A DNA stretch of 64,000 nucleotides from Methylomicrobium lacus LW14 (GTDB lineage Bacteria; Pseudomonadota; Gammaproteobacteria; Methylococcales; Methylomonadaceae). This document shows positions 7,538-15,874 of the stretch, one piece after another (position 1 is the stretch's first letter; each line of letters opens with the position of its first letter). Position numbers and translations under genes: made by a program. The stretch lies in the NCBI RefSeq assembly GCF_000527095.1, contig NZ_AZUN01000001.1, positions 124,001 through 188,000 of the forward strand. Direction: 5' to 3'. Under the pieces are notes generated by a model. That model made no database searches. It was not told the origin of the DNA and worked only from the letters and a program-made list of their open reading frames with translations.

Positions 7538-8452
7538 TTAACCTTTATTCTTGTTATTTTGATAGGTGTTGAGTGCCAGTTGTAAATCGAGCCAGGCTTT
7601 TTTCTTTTCGAGCATCGAGCGTAACAAATAGGAAGGGTGATAGACTACAACAAGCGGCGTCTGATTTAAAGTGTGAACCTTGCCGCGCAGTTTGGAGACC
7701 GGCGCATCGGTGCCCAAGAGAGTTTGCGCGGCGATGCGTCCGACCGCCAGAATGATTTTCGGCTGAATCAGCGCGATCTGGCGTTCCAGATAGGGGCGGC
7801 AATTTTCCGCCTCTTCGGGCTGCGGGTCCCGGTTGCCGGGTGGCCGGCATTTCAGGATATTCGCAATATAGACTTCATCGCGGCTGAGACAGATCGCGCG
7901 CAACATTTCGGTTAAGAGTTGTCCGGCCGGGCCGACGAAGGGCGCGCCCTGTAAGTCTTCCTGCTGGCCGGGGGCTTCGCCGATCAGCATCCAGTCGGCA
8001 TGTGGGTTGCCGCTGCCGAAGACGGTTTGGGTGCGGGTCTTGCAGAGGTCGCATTGGGTGCAGGCGGCGACGGTGGCTTGCAGTGTGCCCCAGTCGAGTT
8101 GATCGACGGCGGAGGGGCTTGCGGCCTCGCTGTGCATTGCGGGGTTGGCTGGGGTGGGGGAGTCGTCTTCGCGATAGGATTCGCTATCGCGTGTTTCTGC
8201 GTCGATTGATGTCAGGTGAGATAGCTCTGCACCGCTGCTGAATTCATCGCCACGCACCGCTGGCGCGGTGCTGACCGCATTCCCACGCAGCGCGTGGGAA
8301 TGCGTGTCGAGGGAATTGTTTTCGTGGGCTAGACCGAGCGGCTCTGACGCCGTAGGGTCGCCTGCCGTGGGCGTGGATACGCCTGGCGATTTGGGGCGCC
8401 ATACGGTGATGCCCATCGCTTCGAGATAAAGCAGGCGGGTGGCGTTATCCAC
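7538..8452 (-). CDS. Family 4 uracil-DNA glycosylase
   Basis: A 304-residue iron-sulfur uracil-DNA glycosylase that removes uracil from DNA in base-excision repair. The C-terminal domain (about residues 120-300) has CTQCDLC and later KC...ENC as cluster ligands, the catalytic GEAPGQQED motif, and YHPSYLL. The N-terminus MDNATRLLYLEAMGI is typical of gammaproteobacterial members; the long linker (about 20-115) is low complexity. Residues around 50-70 of the linker (HSHALRGNAVSTAPAV) are encoded by a palindromic repeat (8276-8304). The gene is upstream of rimI, a common pairing. Confidence 0.9.
   Translation of the reverse strand: MDNATRLLYLEAMGITVWRPKSPGVSTPTAGDPTASEPLGLAHENNSLDTHSHALRGNAVSTAPAVRGDEFSSGAELSHLTSIDAETRDSESYREDDSPTPANPAMHSEAASPSAVDQLDWGTLQATVAACTQCDLCKTRTQTVFGSGNPHADWMLIGEAPGQQEDLQGAPFVGPAGQLLTEMLRAICLSRDEVYIANILKCRPPGNRDPQPEEAENCRPYLERQIALIQPKIILAVGRIAAQTLLGTDAPVSKLRGKVHTLNQTPLVVVYHPSYLLRSMLEKKKAWLDLQLALNTYQNNKNKG
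8276..8304. repeat. Perfect palindrome inside the uracil-DNA glycosylase gene
   Basis: Arms CGCATTCCCACGC and GCGTGGGAATGCG (13 bp) around AGC. The core CCCACGCAGCGCGTGGG also occurs at 51386-51402 between mxaI and mxaR, so this is one copy of a dispersed palindromic repeat, here in frame within the linker. A second short hairpin (GCACCGC/GCGGTGC) lies immediately to its left. Confidence 0.85.
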
Positions 8453-8527
8453 GATCAGGCGCCGTCAATCGAAGGCAAGGGCAGGGCGGATTGCCCCGCG
8501 CCTTGCCCGTAATGAAGGGTGTCGCGG

Positions 8528-10072
8528 TTAGACATTTCCTTTTTGCGGATGCTGGCGCAGGTCGCCGGTCTGCAATTTGTTTACCGCATTCACATAAGCC
8601 TTCGCGGAAGCGATCACGATGTCGGTGTCGGCGCCCATGCCGTTCACGATGCGGCCGGCTTTTTCGAGACGCACGGTCACTTCGCCCTGCGAGTCGGTGC
8701 CGGTCGTGATGCTGTTGACCGAATACAACTCCAGGCTGGATTTCGATTGCACCAGGTCTTCGATCGCCTTCAGACTGGCGTCGACCGCGCCGCCGCCGGT
8801 CGCTTCGCCGGTCACTTCCTGATTGTCGATGCGCAGGGTCACCTTCGCGACCGGCACTTCGCCGGTTTCGGAGCAGACTTTCAGCGCAATCAGCTTGATG
8901 AATTCGTCTTCGGCTTCGAAGCTCGCCTCGGAGACCAGGGCCTGCAAATCTTCGTCGAAAATGTCGTGCTTCTTGTCGGCCAGTTGCTTGAAGCGCATGA
9001 ACACATCATTCAGCTCTTCTTCCGATTCGAACACCAGCCCCAATTCGGTCATCCGGCTCTTGAAGGCGTTGCGGCCCGAATGCTTGCCGAGCACCATCCG
9101 GTTCGCGCTCCAGCCGACGTCCTCGGCACGCATGATTTCGTAGGTTTCGCGGCTCTTCAGCACGCCGTCCTGATGGATGCCGGCTTCATGCGCGAACGCG
9201 TTCGCGCCGACGATCGCCTTGTTCGGCTGCACCGGGAAGCCGGTAATCGATGACACCAGTTTCGAACAGGTCAAAATTTCGCGGGTGTCGATGCCGGTAT
9301 CGCAGGTGAAGACGTCCTGGCGCGTGCGTACCGCCATCACGACTTCTTCGAGCGAGGCGTTGCCGGCGCGTTCGCCGAGACCGTTGATCGTGCACTCGAT
9401 CTGGCGGGCGCCGTTCATGACCGCCGATAAGGAGTTCGCGACCGCGAGGCCCAGATCGTTATGGCAATGCACCGAGAAGACGGCTTTATCGGAATTCGGG
9501 ATGCGCTGGATCAGATTCGCGATCGTCGTGCCGAATTGCTGCGGGATCGAGTAACCGACCGTATCCGGAATATTCAGCGTGCGGGCGCCTGCATCGATCA
9601 CCGCTTCGAGAATCCGGCACAAAAAGTCTTCTTCCGAACGGCCCGCATCTTCGGGCGAAAATTCGACATCGTCGGTATATTGGCGGGCGCGTTTGACCGC
9701 GCGCACCGCGTATTCGATCACCTGTTCCGGCGTCATCTGCAATTTCATTTGCATATGAATCGGCGAGGTCGCGATGAAGGTATGGATACGGGCGCGGCTT
9801 GCGCCTTTCAACGCTTCGCCGGCGCGGTCGATGTCCTTGTCCAAGGCGCGCGCCAAGCCGCAAACGGTGCTGTCCTTGATCACATTCGCAACCGCCTGCA
9901 CCGATTCGAAATCGCCGGGGCTGGCGGCCGGGAAGCCGGCTTCGATCACATCGACTCTGAGGCGCTCCAGCGCCCGGCCGATGCGGATTTTTTCTTCGCG
10001 GGTCATCGAGGCGCCGGGGCTCTGCTCGCCGTCGCGCATCGTCGTATCAAAAATGATTAATTTGTCTTTCAT
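8528..10072 (-). CDS. leuA: 2-isopropylmalate synthase
   Basis: First committed enzyme of leucine biosynthesis: condenses acetyl-CoA with 2-oxoisovalerate. The 514-residue protein starts MKDKLIIFDTTMRDGEQSPG, with the TIM-barrel domain (1-270, FDTTMRDGEQSPG and metal-binding VHCHND) and C-terminal regulatory LeuA dimer domain (about 375-505). The frame opens 10 codons earlier, but the ATG at 10072 has AGGGAA upstream and fits the family. It lies downstream of pssA on the same strand, separated by 235 bases that hold a leucine-rich leader peptide (10172-10276), which suggests control by leucine-tRNA charging. Confidence 0.95.
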   Translation of the reverse strand: MKDKLIIFDTTMRDGEQSPGASMTREEKIRIGRALERLRVDVIEAGFPAASPGDFESVQAVANVIKDSTVCGLARALDKDIDRAGEALKGASRARIHTFIATSPIHMQMKLQMTPEQVIEYAVRAVKRARQYTDDVEFSPEDAGRSEEDFLCRILEAVIDAGARTLNIPDTVGYSIPQQFGTTIANLIQRIPNSDKAVFSVHCHNDLGLAVANSLSAVMNGARQIECTINGLGERAGNASLEEVVMAVRTRQDVFTCDTGIDTREILTCSKLVSSITGFPVQPNKAIVGANAFAHEAGIHQDGVLKSRETYEIMRAEDVGWSANRMVLGKHSGRNAFKSRMTELGLVFESEEELNDVFMRFKQLADKKHDIFDEDLQALVSEASFEAEDEFIKLIALKVCSETGEVPVAKVTLRIDNQEVTGEATGGGAVDASLKAIEDLVQSKSSLELYSVNSITTGTDSQGEVTVRLEKAGRIVNGMGADTDIVIASAKAYVNAVNKLQTGDLRQHPQKGNV

Positions 10073-10171
10073 AAAAAATTCCCTGCATGGAGAACCATCC
10101 ACGCGTGCCTTGCCGAGGATTTAAAAAATGGGTGTATAAAGCGATTCTGTGAGAGTTGAGTTATGTGCCCC

Positions 10172-10276
10172 TTAGGGCAGTAGTCTCAGCAGCAGAGAAA
10201 GTGCAGGCAACAGCAAGGAAGCGGCCCCGCGAGCGGCCGGTGCAGAGTCATGAATGAAGGTGTATGGTGTGGACAT
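10172..10276 (-). CDS. leuL: Leucine-rich leader peptide upstream of leuA
   Basis: A 34-codon minus-strand frame, ATG at 10276 to TAA at 10172. The last 15 residues read SLLLPALSLLLRLLP: 9 Leu, using TTG, CTG, CTT and CTA codons. The stop is followed about 100 bases later by the leuA start. This is the arrangement of ribosome-mediated attenuation, where stalling at Leu codons when charged tRNA-Leu is scarce alters RNA folding. I see a hairpin TGCCC/GGGGCA at the stop codon and T-runs nearer leuA, but cannot define a clean terminator, so the exact mechanism is open. Confidence 0.65.
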   Translation of the reverse strand: MSTPYTFIHDSAPAARGAASLLLPALSLLLRLLP

Positions 10277-10307
10277 AATGCGACTATACGCTAATGAATG
10301 GGCAGCC

Positions 10308-11063
10308 TCAAGCGGATTTTTCTGATTTTCTTGCGTGCAGCCGGCGGCGTTTCAGCAACACCAGCGTCAGAACCGGACCGGATGCCGCATAGATCAGCGA
10401 CAAAAAGAACAGCATCGATTGCGGTTGTGTCATCACGAAGCCAATGATCAGCATCGCGACGATCGCAACCACGAACGGCACCTTGCCTTTCCAGTCGATG
10501 CCCTTGAAGCTGAGATAGCGGAAATTGCTGACCATCAAGAGGCCGGTCGCGGTGGTCAAAATCAGCGCGGGATATTTCAGATAGTCCACATCGTATTGGT
10601 ATTCGAGCGCAAACCAGATGAAGCCGGCCAGAATCGCGGCGGCGGCAGGGCTCGCCAAGCCTTGGAAATAGCGCTTGTCGGCGGTTTCGACCTGGGTGTT
10701 GAAGCGCGCCAGGCGCAGGGCGCCGCCGGCCGTGTGTACGAAGGCCGCGAACAGGCCCAATTTGCCGAGGCCGGAAAACGCCCACAGATACATCACCAAC
10801 GCCGGCGCGACACCGAATGACACCATGTCAGACAGGCTGTCGTACTGCACGCCGAATTCGCTTTGCGTATTGGTCAGGCGCGCGACGCGGCCGTCGAGCC
10901 CGTCCAGCACCATCGCGATGAAGATAGCGATCACCGCGGTTTCGAAGTGTCCGTTCATCGCGGAAGTGATCGCGTAAAAACCCGAAAACAGCGCTCCCGT
11001 CGTAAACAAGTTGGGTAACAAATAGATACCGCGGCGGCGTATGGAAGGTTTTTCGACAGTCAT
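10308..11063 (-). CDS. pssA: CDP-diacylglycerol-serine O-phosphatidyltransferase
   Basis: Inner-membrane enzyme making phosphatidylserine, precursor of phosphatidylethanolamine. The 251-residue protein carries the CDP-alcohol phosphotransferase signature DG-x2-AR-x8-G-x3-D-x3-D (starts at DGLDGRVAR, about residue 54) and around seven membrane helices. An Arg/Lys-rich tail follows the last helix. It is the long-known type II PssA found next to ilv/leu genes in many gammaproteobacteria; here it precedes leuA on the same strand. Confidence 0.93.
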   Translation of the reverse strand: MTVEKPSIRRRGIYLLPNLFTTGALFSGFYAITSAMNGHFETAVIAIFIAMVLDGLDGRVARLTNTQSEFGVQYDSLSDMVSFGVAPALVMYLWAFSGLGKLGLFAAFVHTAGGALRLARFNTQVETADKRYFQGLASPAAAAILAGFIWFALEYQYDVDYLKYPALILTTATGLLMVSNFRYLSFKGIDWKGKVPFVVAIVAMLIIGFVMTQPQSMLFFLSLIYAASGPVLTLVLLKRRRLHARKSEKSA

Positions 11064-11127
11064 TGTTGGATTGATACTTTAAATGTTGGCAATAAAAATT
11101 TGGCTTAGGGTTTCCACGCTCTGCGTC

Positions 11128-11148
11128 CCGAACCGCCGGGCGGTTCGG
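11128..11148. repeat. Short palindromic repeat between pssA and the pterin genes
   Basis: Arms CCGAACCG and CGGTTCGG, flanked by CACGCTCTGCGTCCCG and by CATTCCCGGCGCAAAG. It resembles the dispersed palindromic units seen at 8276-8304, 51381-51407 and 58187-58207, though with a different core. The rest of the gap 11064-11231 shows no gene. Confidence 0.5.
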
Positions 11149-11231
11149 TTTGCATTCCCGGCGCAAAGCATGGGAACGCTGTAAATCTTAAACTCCGTAA
11201 TTATACAATGAGCGGACAAGCCGTACCTAGC

Positions 11232-12629
11232 TTAATGGGGTTCTTTCTTTTGCAGCGTCGTGCCGGCGGGCTTGAAGGTGTGCAGATCGACCGTTGATTC
11301 GCCCTGATCGGTCGCGCAGCCCCAGGATAACGCCTCGTCCTGGTTGTAGCGCTTGCCGAGCCGCCAGGCGATCTCGGCGCGGGCCAGTTCGACGCCGAGG
11401 TAGAAGGCATGGCCGCCGTCGGTTTCGACGCCGAGTTTCGGAAACAGGTCGAACGGATCGGCGGCGCTGTAGAGGCCGTCCCGGTTGAAAATATGCACGC
11501 CTTCGGGGCTGATCTGAACCCGGTAGCTCGGGTCCTTGATTTCGCCGGCCAGTTCGCTGATCTCGGCGAAAGAATAGGGGAAAGGAGAGGTTTCGTGCAG
11601 CGCCATCAGGCCCGGATCGATATGCTTCGGCAGGGTGTTGTGCTCCTTGGCCGCGTGCATGATGCGCCGGGCCAGGTCGGCTTCCTTGATCGCGCGGCAG
11701 GCGTGTTTGCTGACTTCGGTGGCCAAGATGTGGTTGATGTTCAGTTCCGAGCAGATGCCGAGCAGCAGCGTGTTCATCCCCACAGTGTCCGCATGCGTCA
11801 GTTCGGTGATATTGCCGACGCCCATCATGATCTCGATGTCGGGATGGCGCTTCCTGACTTCGTGATAGCGCACGATCGATTCGGTGAAGCCGAAATGCAG
11901 CGGGTCGAGGATCGGATCGACGATGAAGGCGCGGTTTTTGGCCTGCAGCGCCGCGATGCTGCGGTCGAGCGAGGCGAGGTCTTCATGTGTTTCCGGGATC
12001 AGGATCGGCGTCGCCTCGACCTCATCCGCAATCCACAGGGTGCTTTCGTGCAGGCTGAGCATGAAATCGGCGCCGGCCTTTGCGCCTTTGAGCAGGTCGT
12101 CCGCATTCAACGAGTCGATGCTGACCTTGAAGCCTTCCTGCTTCAGCGTGCGGATCATCTCTTCCATTAGCGGGAACGGCGTGCTCGGCAGGCAGCCGAT
12201 GTCGATCACATCGGCGCCGTTTCTTTGGTAATAGCGCGCGCGCTCGACCGCCGCCTCGATGCTTAGATTCGGCGCATCGACGATCTCGGCAAAGATCTTG
12301 ACCTGATACTGGCTCAGATCGGGCTTGTGCGCGGCCTGGCCGAAAAACTGCGGCAAATCCTTCAGTTCGTCGGGGCCGCGTTCGATCGGCAGGCCCTTGT
12401 CCTCGGACAGCTTGTCGAGGTCGCCCCGGCAGCGGCCCGGCACGATGATGCGGTCGGCGCCGAAGGTGTCGGTCAGCCGGCGTCCGATCATGTCCGCGGT
12501 CATGAGGGCTGCGACCTTAATGCCGAGCTGATGCACCGTATAGCGGAACTTCGGCTGCATCTTTTCGAGGATCGCCCGCAGCTGTTTTTCCGCCAGCTTG
12601 CCGGTCAGAAACAGAATGTGTTCGCTCAT
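11232..12629 (-). CDS. DUF6513/dihydropteroate synthase-like protein of tetrahydromethanopterin synthesis
   Basis: A 465-residue protein with an N-terminal domain of about 130 residues (MSEHILFLTGKLAEKQLRAI...) followed by a pterin-binding TIM barrel (about 140-400; GADVIDIGCLP, VSIDSLN, DPILDPLHFG). The ATG at 12629 overlaps the stop of the upstream flavoprotein gene (ATGA); the longer open frame is not used. Related genes occur in methanogens and in C1-oxidising bacteria and are taken to act in tetrahydromethanopterin biosynthesis, the carrier for formaldehyde oxidation. The exact reaction is not settled. It is a different protein from the folate enzyme FolP encoded at 13243-14073. Confidence 0.85.
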   Translation of the reverse strand: MSEHILFLTGKLAEKQLRAILEKMQPKFRYTVHQLGIKVAALMTADMIGRRLTDTFGADRIIVPGRCRGDLDKLSEDKGLPIERGPDELKDLPQFFGQAAHKPDLSQYQVKIFAEIVDAPNLSIEAAVERARYYQRNGADVIDIGCLPSTPFPLMEEMIRTLKQEGFKVSIDSLNADDLLKGAKAGADFMLSLHESTLWIADEVEATPILIPETHEDLASLDRSIAALQAKNRAFIVDPILDPLHFGFTESIVRYHEVRKRHPDIEIMMGVGNITELTHADTVGMNTLLLGICSELNINHILATEVSKHACRAIKEADLARRIMHAAKEHNTLPKHIDPGLMALHETSPFPYSFAEISELAGEIKDPSYRVQISPEGVHIFNRDGLYSAADPFDLFPKLGVETDGGHAFYLGVELARAEIAWRLGKRYNQDEALSWGCATDQGESTVDLHTFKPAGTTLQKKEPH

Positions 12630-13165
12630 CCGACCGCCTTTAAGCGCTCTTTGACCTTCACGATCAAGTCTTCGACCGTGTCGACGACGGTCGTGTATTC
12701 GAATTCGCGCAGTTTTTCGGTGCCTTCGAGATCGATTCTGCGCGGATACACCATCACCATGCCGCCCGGCGCGGTCGTTTCCATTTCCGGCGCGGTATCG
12801 CAGGCGAAGACGATGCTTTGCACCTTGCATTTGCCGGCCTGCGCATACAGATTGGTGACCAGCGAGTCGGCGATGCCGAGCACGCATTTGGCGACCGTGT
12901 TCGAGGTGGCCGGGGCCATCACGAAGGTATGGTAGTAGCCCTTGTAGAACAGGCCGACCGGCGGCGACGAGGCGGCCTTGTCGCGGTAAACCGGCATCTT
13001 CTCGCGGATTTCTTTCAGGTCATAGCCGTACATTCTAAGCACCTCTTCGCCGGCCTGGCTGATGTATAAATCGACATGATCGAGGGTCAACAAAAAATCC
13101 AGACACTCTTTGATATAGTGGCCGGAGCCGGTAATGGCCCAGGCTAAGCGCGGTTTATCCATCAA
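12626..13165 (-). CDS. Flavoprotein, probable dihydromethanopterin reductase (DmrB-like)
   Basis: A 179-residue Flavoprotein-family (UbiX/DFP-like) enzyme. WAITGSGHYIKECLDFLL (about residues 8-25) is the FMN-binding strand-loop, and MAPATSNTVAKCVLGIADSL (about 83-102) is the typical active-site segment. Archaeal-type DmrB reduces dihydromethanopterin to tetrahydromethanopterin, and homologues exist in methylotrophs. Coupling by ATGA to the DUF6513 pterin gene supports that role. It is divergent from folP, with about 75 bases between. Confidence 0.8.
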   Translation of the reverse strand: MMDKPRLAWAITGSGHYIKECLDFLLTLDHVDLYISQAGEEVLRMYGYDLKEIREKMPVYRDKAASSPPVGLFYKGYYHTFVMAPATSNTVAKCVLGIADSLVTNLYAQAGKCKVQSIVFACDTAPEMETTAPGGMVMVYPRRIDLEGTEKLREFEYTTVVDTVEDLIVKVKERLKAVG

Positions 13166-13242
13166 TTATTTGTTTGGGGTGGAGTAGGTCCCGGTATTAT
13201 ACTCGAAGCTTTGACCGCAGTTTGTACAGAGGAGTTTGGATT

Positions 13243-14073
13243 TTGTTTAGAGCTTTCGAGAAACCGCTGATCATGGGAATATTGAACGTGACGCCGGACA
13301 GTTTTTCCGACGGCGGAAAATATAGCACGGTGAAGGCGGCGGTGACCCAGGCCGAGAAGATGCTGGCCGACGGCGCCGACATCATCGACATCGGCGGCGA
13401 GTCGACGCGTCCGGGTTCGGAGCCGGTGCCGGCTTTGGAGCAAATCCGCCGGGTCGTGCCGGTGATCGAGGCGATCAAAGGCTTGTCATCCAGCCTCTTG
13501 GTCAGCATTGATACAACCCTGGCCGAAGTCGCCGAAGCCGCCATAGGAGCGGGCGCCGATCTAATCAATGACGTTTCGGGCGGCACCGGGGATGCAAAGA
13601 TGCTGACGCTGGCCGCGCGTCTGGACGTGCCGATCGTGCTGATGCACAACCAGGGCACGCCGAAAACGATGCAGGACAATCCGTATTATGACGATGTGGT
13701 CGGCGAGGTCGTAGCGGTTTTGCGGGAGCGCGTCGAGGCGGCTTTAGCGGCGGGCATCAAAAAAGAAAGGATCATCATCGACCCGGGCATCGGCTTCGGC
13801 AAGCGCAGACAGGATAATATCGATTTGCTCGCGCATCTCGATGCCTTTGCCGGCCTCGGATTTCCGGTGCTGCTGGGCACCAGCCGCAAGCGTTTCATGG
13901 GCTCGTTGTGCCATGTCGAAGAGCCGGCCGAACTAGTCACTGCAACCGCAGTCACGACCGCGCTCGGCGTGATGGCCGGCGTCAAACTGTTTCGCGTGCA
14001 CGATGTGAAGGAAAACCGGCAGGCGGCCGATGTCGCCTGGGCAATCCGGCAGAGCCGAAAATCAGCCGATTGA
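13243..14073 (+). CDS. folP: Dihydropteroate synthase (folate)
   Basis: Condenses p-aminobenzoate with the pterin pyrophosphate in folate synthesis. The 276-residue protein has MGILNVTPDSFSDGG (about 11-25), DIIDIGGESTRPG (about 46-58), NDVSGG and GTSRKRF, all hallmark motifs. I choose the TTG at 13243, 8 bases after GAGGAG; the first in-frame ATG (13273) would cut into the first strand, and the earlier ATG at 13174 has no ribosome site. It is divergent from the tetrahydromethanopterin genes, so both C1-carrier pathways meet here. Confidence 0.93.
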   Translation: MFRAFEKPLIMGILNVTPDSFSDGGKYSTVKAAVTQAEKMLADGADIIDIGGESTRPGSEPVPALEQIRRVVPVIEAIKGLSSSLLVSIDTTLAEVAEAAIGAGADLINDVSGGTGDAKMLTLAARLDVPIVLMHNQGTPKTMQDNPYYDDVVGEVVAVLRERVEAALAAGIKKERIIIDPGIGFGKRRQDNIDLLAHLDAFAGLGFPVLLGTSRKRFMGSLCHVEEPAELVTATAVTTALGVMAGVKLFRVHDVKENRQAADVAWAIRQSRKSAD

Positions 14074-14081
14074 TGAGACAT

Positions 14082-14574
14082 AAAAAATGGCTTCGGAAAG
14101 ATGTTTCGCTCAATTCGAGCTGTGCAAATCTCATTCCTTAATTCTTAGTTATCTTGTAATATCTTTAAATTTTATATAGTGGGCGATTTGTTGTTAATAG
14201 ATTGGCAAATAATAACTTCTCTGATAACTCCCTTGCTCTGAATGTGGATTATCAAGTTGCATTTTAGGGAGTTATTTTTAGTCATATCCTTAAGTAATTA
14301 TTAGGGTTATGATAAATTGATGGTAAGGATGTCTTGAGGCTTGTTTTATGTTGGTGCTGTGGTATTCTTTTCGACTAGGAGGGAGCTTAAGCTGACATGG
14401 ATTTCTTAAATTTTTAGCGCTCGAAATCTCTGTATACGTCAATTTTTAAAATTATGCCGTAAGCAATTTAATTATATGTTATCGGGTTATATAATTATTG
14501 ATATTAAAATTAATGACTTAGGCGATAGTTCAATGTTTAGTCGTGCATAGAGGCGCAAAATACACCTGACTAAT
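14082..14574. other. AT-rich intergenic region without recognisable gene
   Basis: About 490 bases, markedly AT-richer than both sides. I see no convincing open frame, tRNA or long palindrome. It probably carries the promoter of the collagen-like gene that starts at 14587; TATAAT-like strings are frequent in such AT-rich sequence, so none is singled out. Confidence 0.5.
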
Positions 14575-14586
14575 TTGGATGCCAAT

Positions 14587-15648
14587 ATGAAAAAAAATAA
14601 ATTCCCAATGATACCCCAGGCGAGCCACCATGCAATTCATTCATTAGCCTTAATCAGCTCATTGGCTGCGTTAACTTTAGCACCGGCTGCATTCGCCGAT
14701 GTGACATTGCTAGGCGATAGTTTTGTATCTTTATCGTCGCCGACAAAAAATTTTGGTAAACAAACTACGATTCATGTAGTCCAGTCCATGCGGGAGGGTT
14801 ATCTGAAATTTGACTTAAATGCATCATCTTCAGTCCCAGGCACTATTACACATGCCACATTAAGAGTCTATGTATCTCAAAAGAAAGGGTTAGGCGGGAA
14901 TTTAAATATCCACGAGACAACGGCGGATTGGAATGAACTTCAAATTACCGCTTCTGCCGCCCCTGTTGTTGGAGATGTTATCGGATCGGCCAACTCTACT
15001 TCGAACAATTGGGTAGAATTTGACGTAACCAATTATGTTTCGGAGGCACTAGCTGCCAATTCTAAGGCTATTGGATTTGCTTTGCGCGGTAGTAATGGTT
15101 TGAACATTAAAATCGATAGTAAAGAAAACAAAACCACCGGGCATGAACCGACATTGGACATCGTATGGGGGGGGACTGTAGGAGCCGCCGGACAAGTGGG
15201 CGCTACAGGGGCCGCAGGGCCAATCGGACCTACAGGAGCCGTTGGACCAATCGGGCCAATTGGACCTATAGGAGCCACCGGACCAATCGGACCAATCGGA
15301 CCAATCGGACCAATCGGACCAATCGGACCAATCGGACCTACCGGCGCCGTCGGGCCAGTCGGTGCTACCGGAGCTGCAGGACTGATAGGTTGGGAGCGGG
15401 TTGTGGGGGCTTCATCGCCTGATAATGAGAGTGATAAATCGGTTACTGCGTCTTGTCCGGAAGGAAAACAGATTGTTAGCGGAGGGTATGCGACATTAAA
15501 CGTGAGTGATGTTGCGAAGATTATCATCACATCAAGCTATCCAAGTAGCGACACTACCTGGATCGCCAGTGGAAAGCTTAGAACACAAGATAATATGGTT
15601 GATGAGAGTTTTTCTTTGCAAGCCTATGCTATTTGTGCAGATCAATAA
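14587..15648 (+). CDS. Secreted DNRLRE-domain protein with collagen-like repeats
   Basis: A 353-residue exported protein. The signal peptide (MKKNKFPMIPQ..., hydrophobic 18-35, cleavage after AFA at about 38) is followed by a DNRLRE/CBM96-like beta-sandwich (about 40-195; FGKQTTIHV, EGYLKFDLN, WVEFDVTNYV). Then comes a Gly-X-Y tract of about 75 residues (GPIGPIGPIG, GATGAAG) and a C-terminal domain of about 85 residues with two Cys (TASCPEGKQIVSGGY...YAICADQ). It probably makes a trimeric rod displayed or released outside the cell, perhaps for adhesion or matrix. The ATG at 14587 is preferred over the TTG four codons earlier. It is an isolated transcription unit in AT-rich surroundings, suggesting acquisition. 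Confidence 0.8.
   Translation: MKKNKFPMIPQASHHAIHSLALISSLAALTLAPAAFADVTLLGDSFVSLSSPTKNFGKQTTIHVVQSMREGYLKFDLNASSSVPGTITHATLRVYVSQKKGLGGNLNIHETTADWNELQITASAAPVVGDVIGSANSTSNNWVEFDVTNYVSEALAANSKAIGFALRGSNGLNIKIDSKENKTTGHEPTLDIVWGGTVGAAGQVGATGAAGPIGPTGAVGPIGPIGPIGATGPIGPIGPIGPIGPIGPIGPTGAVGPVGATGAAGLIGWERVVGASSPDNESDKSVTASCPEGKQIVSGGYATLNVSDVAKIIITSSYPSSDTTWIASGKLRTQDNMVDESFSLQAYAICADQ
15280..15333 (+). repeat. Six perfect tandem copies of a 9-bp unit in the collagen-like tract
   Basis: GGACCAATC is repeated six times without change, encoding Gly-Pro-Ile each time, inside a longer imperfect Gly-X-Y stretch (about 15172-15390). Perfect DNA identity points to recent slippage and likely length variation between strains. 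Confidence 0.9.
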
Positions 15649-15874
15649 TAAAGAACTGAGCAAGGCATGCCCTGAATATATAAATACTGCCCGGAGCGTC
15701 CGCCCCTTTAGGCTGGAAAAACACAAGCCGGCGGATGTCCTGCTGCGCACCGTCAACGAAAAGTGAACATCGATGCCGACATCAAGTCGGAGAAGGGGCA
15801 ACTTGGCCATCACGGCCGCTAACACAGTCGACATCGAACAACTCGATCCGCAAGGAAGATACGATTTTTTTACA

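Noticed and set aside
14082..14574. Possible small RNA or riboswitch in the AT-rich gap
   Set aside because: I could find no stable hairpin or conserved motif by eye; low complexity AT sequence alone is not evidence.
15033..15530. Minus-strand Pro-rich frame opposite the collagen-like gene
   Set aside because: A shadow of the Gly-X-Y tract; the repeats force an open frame on the other strand.
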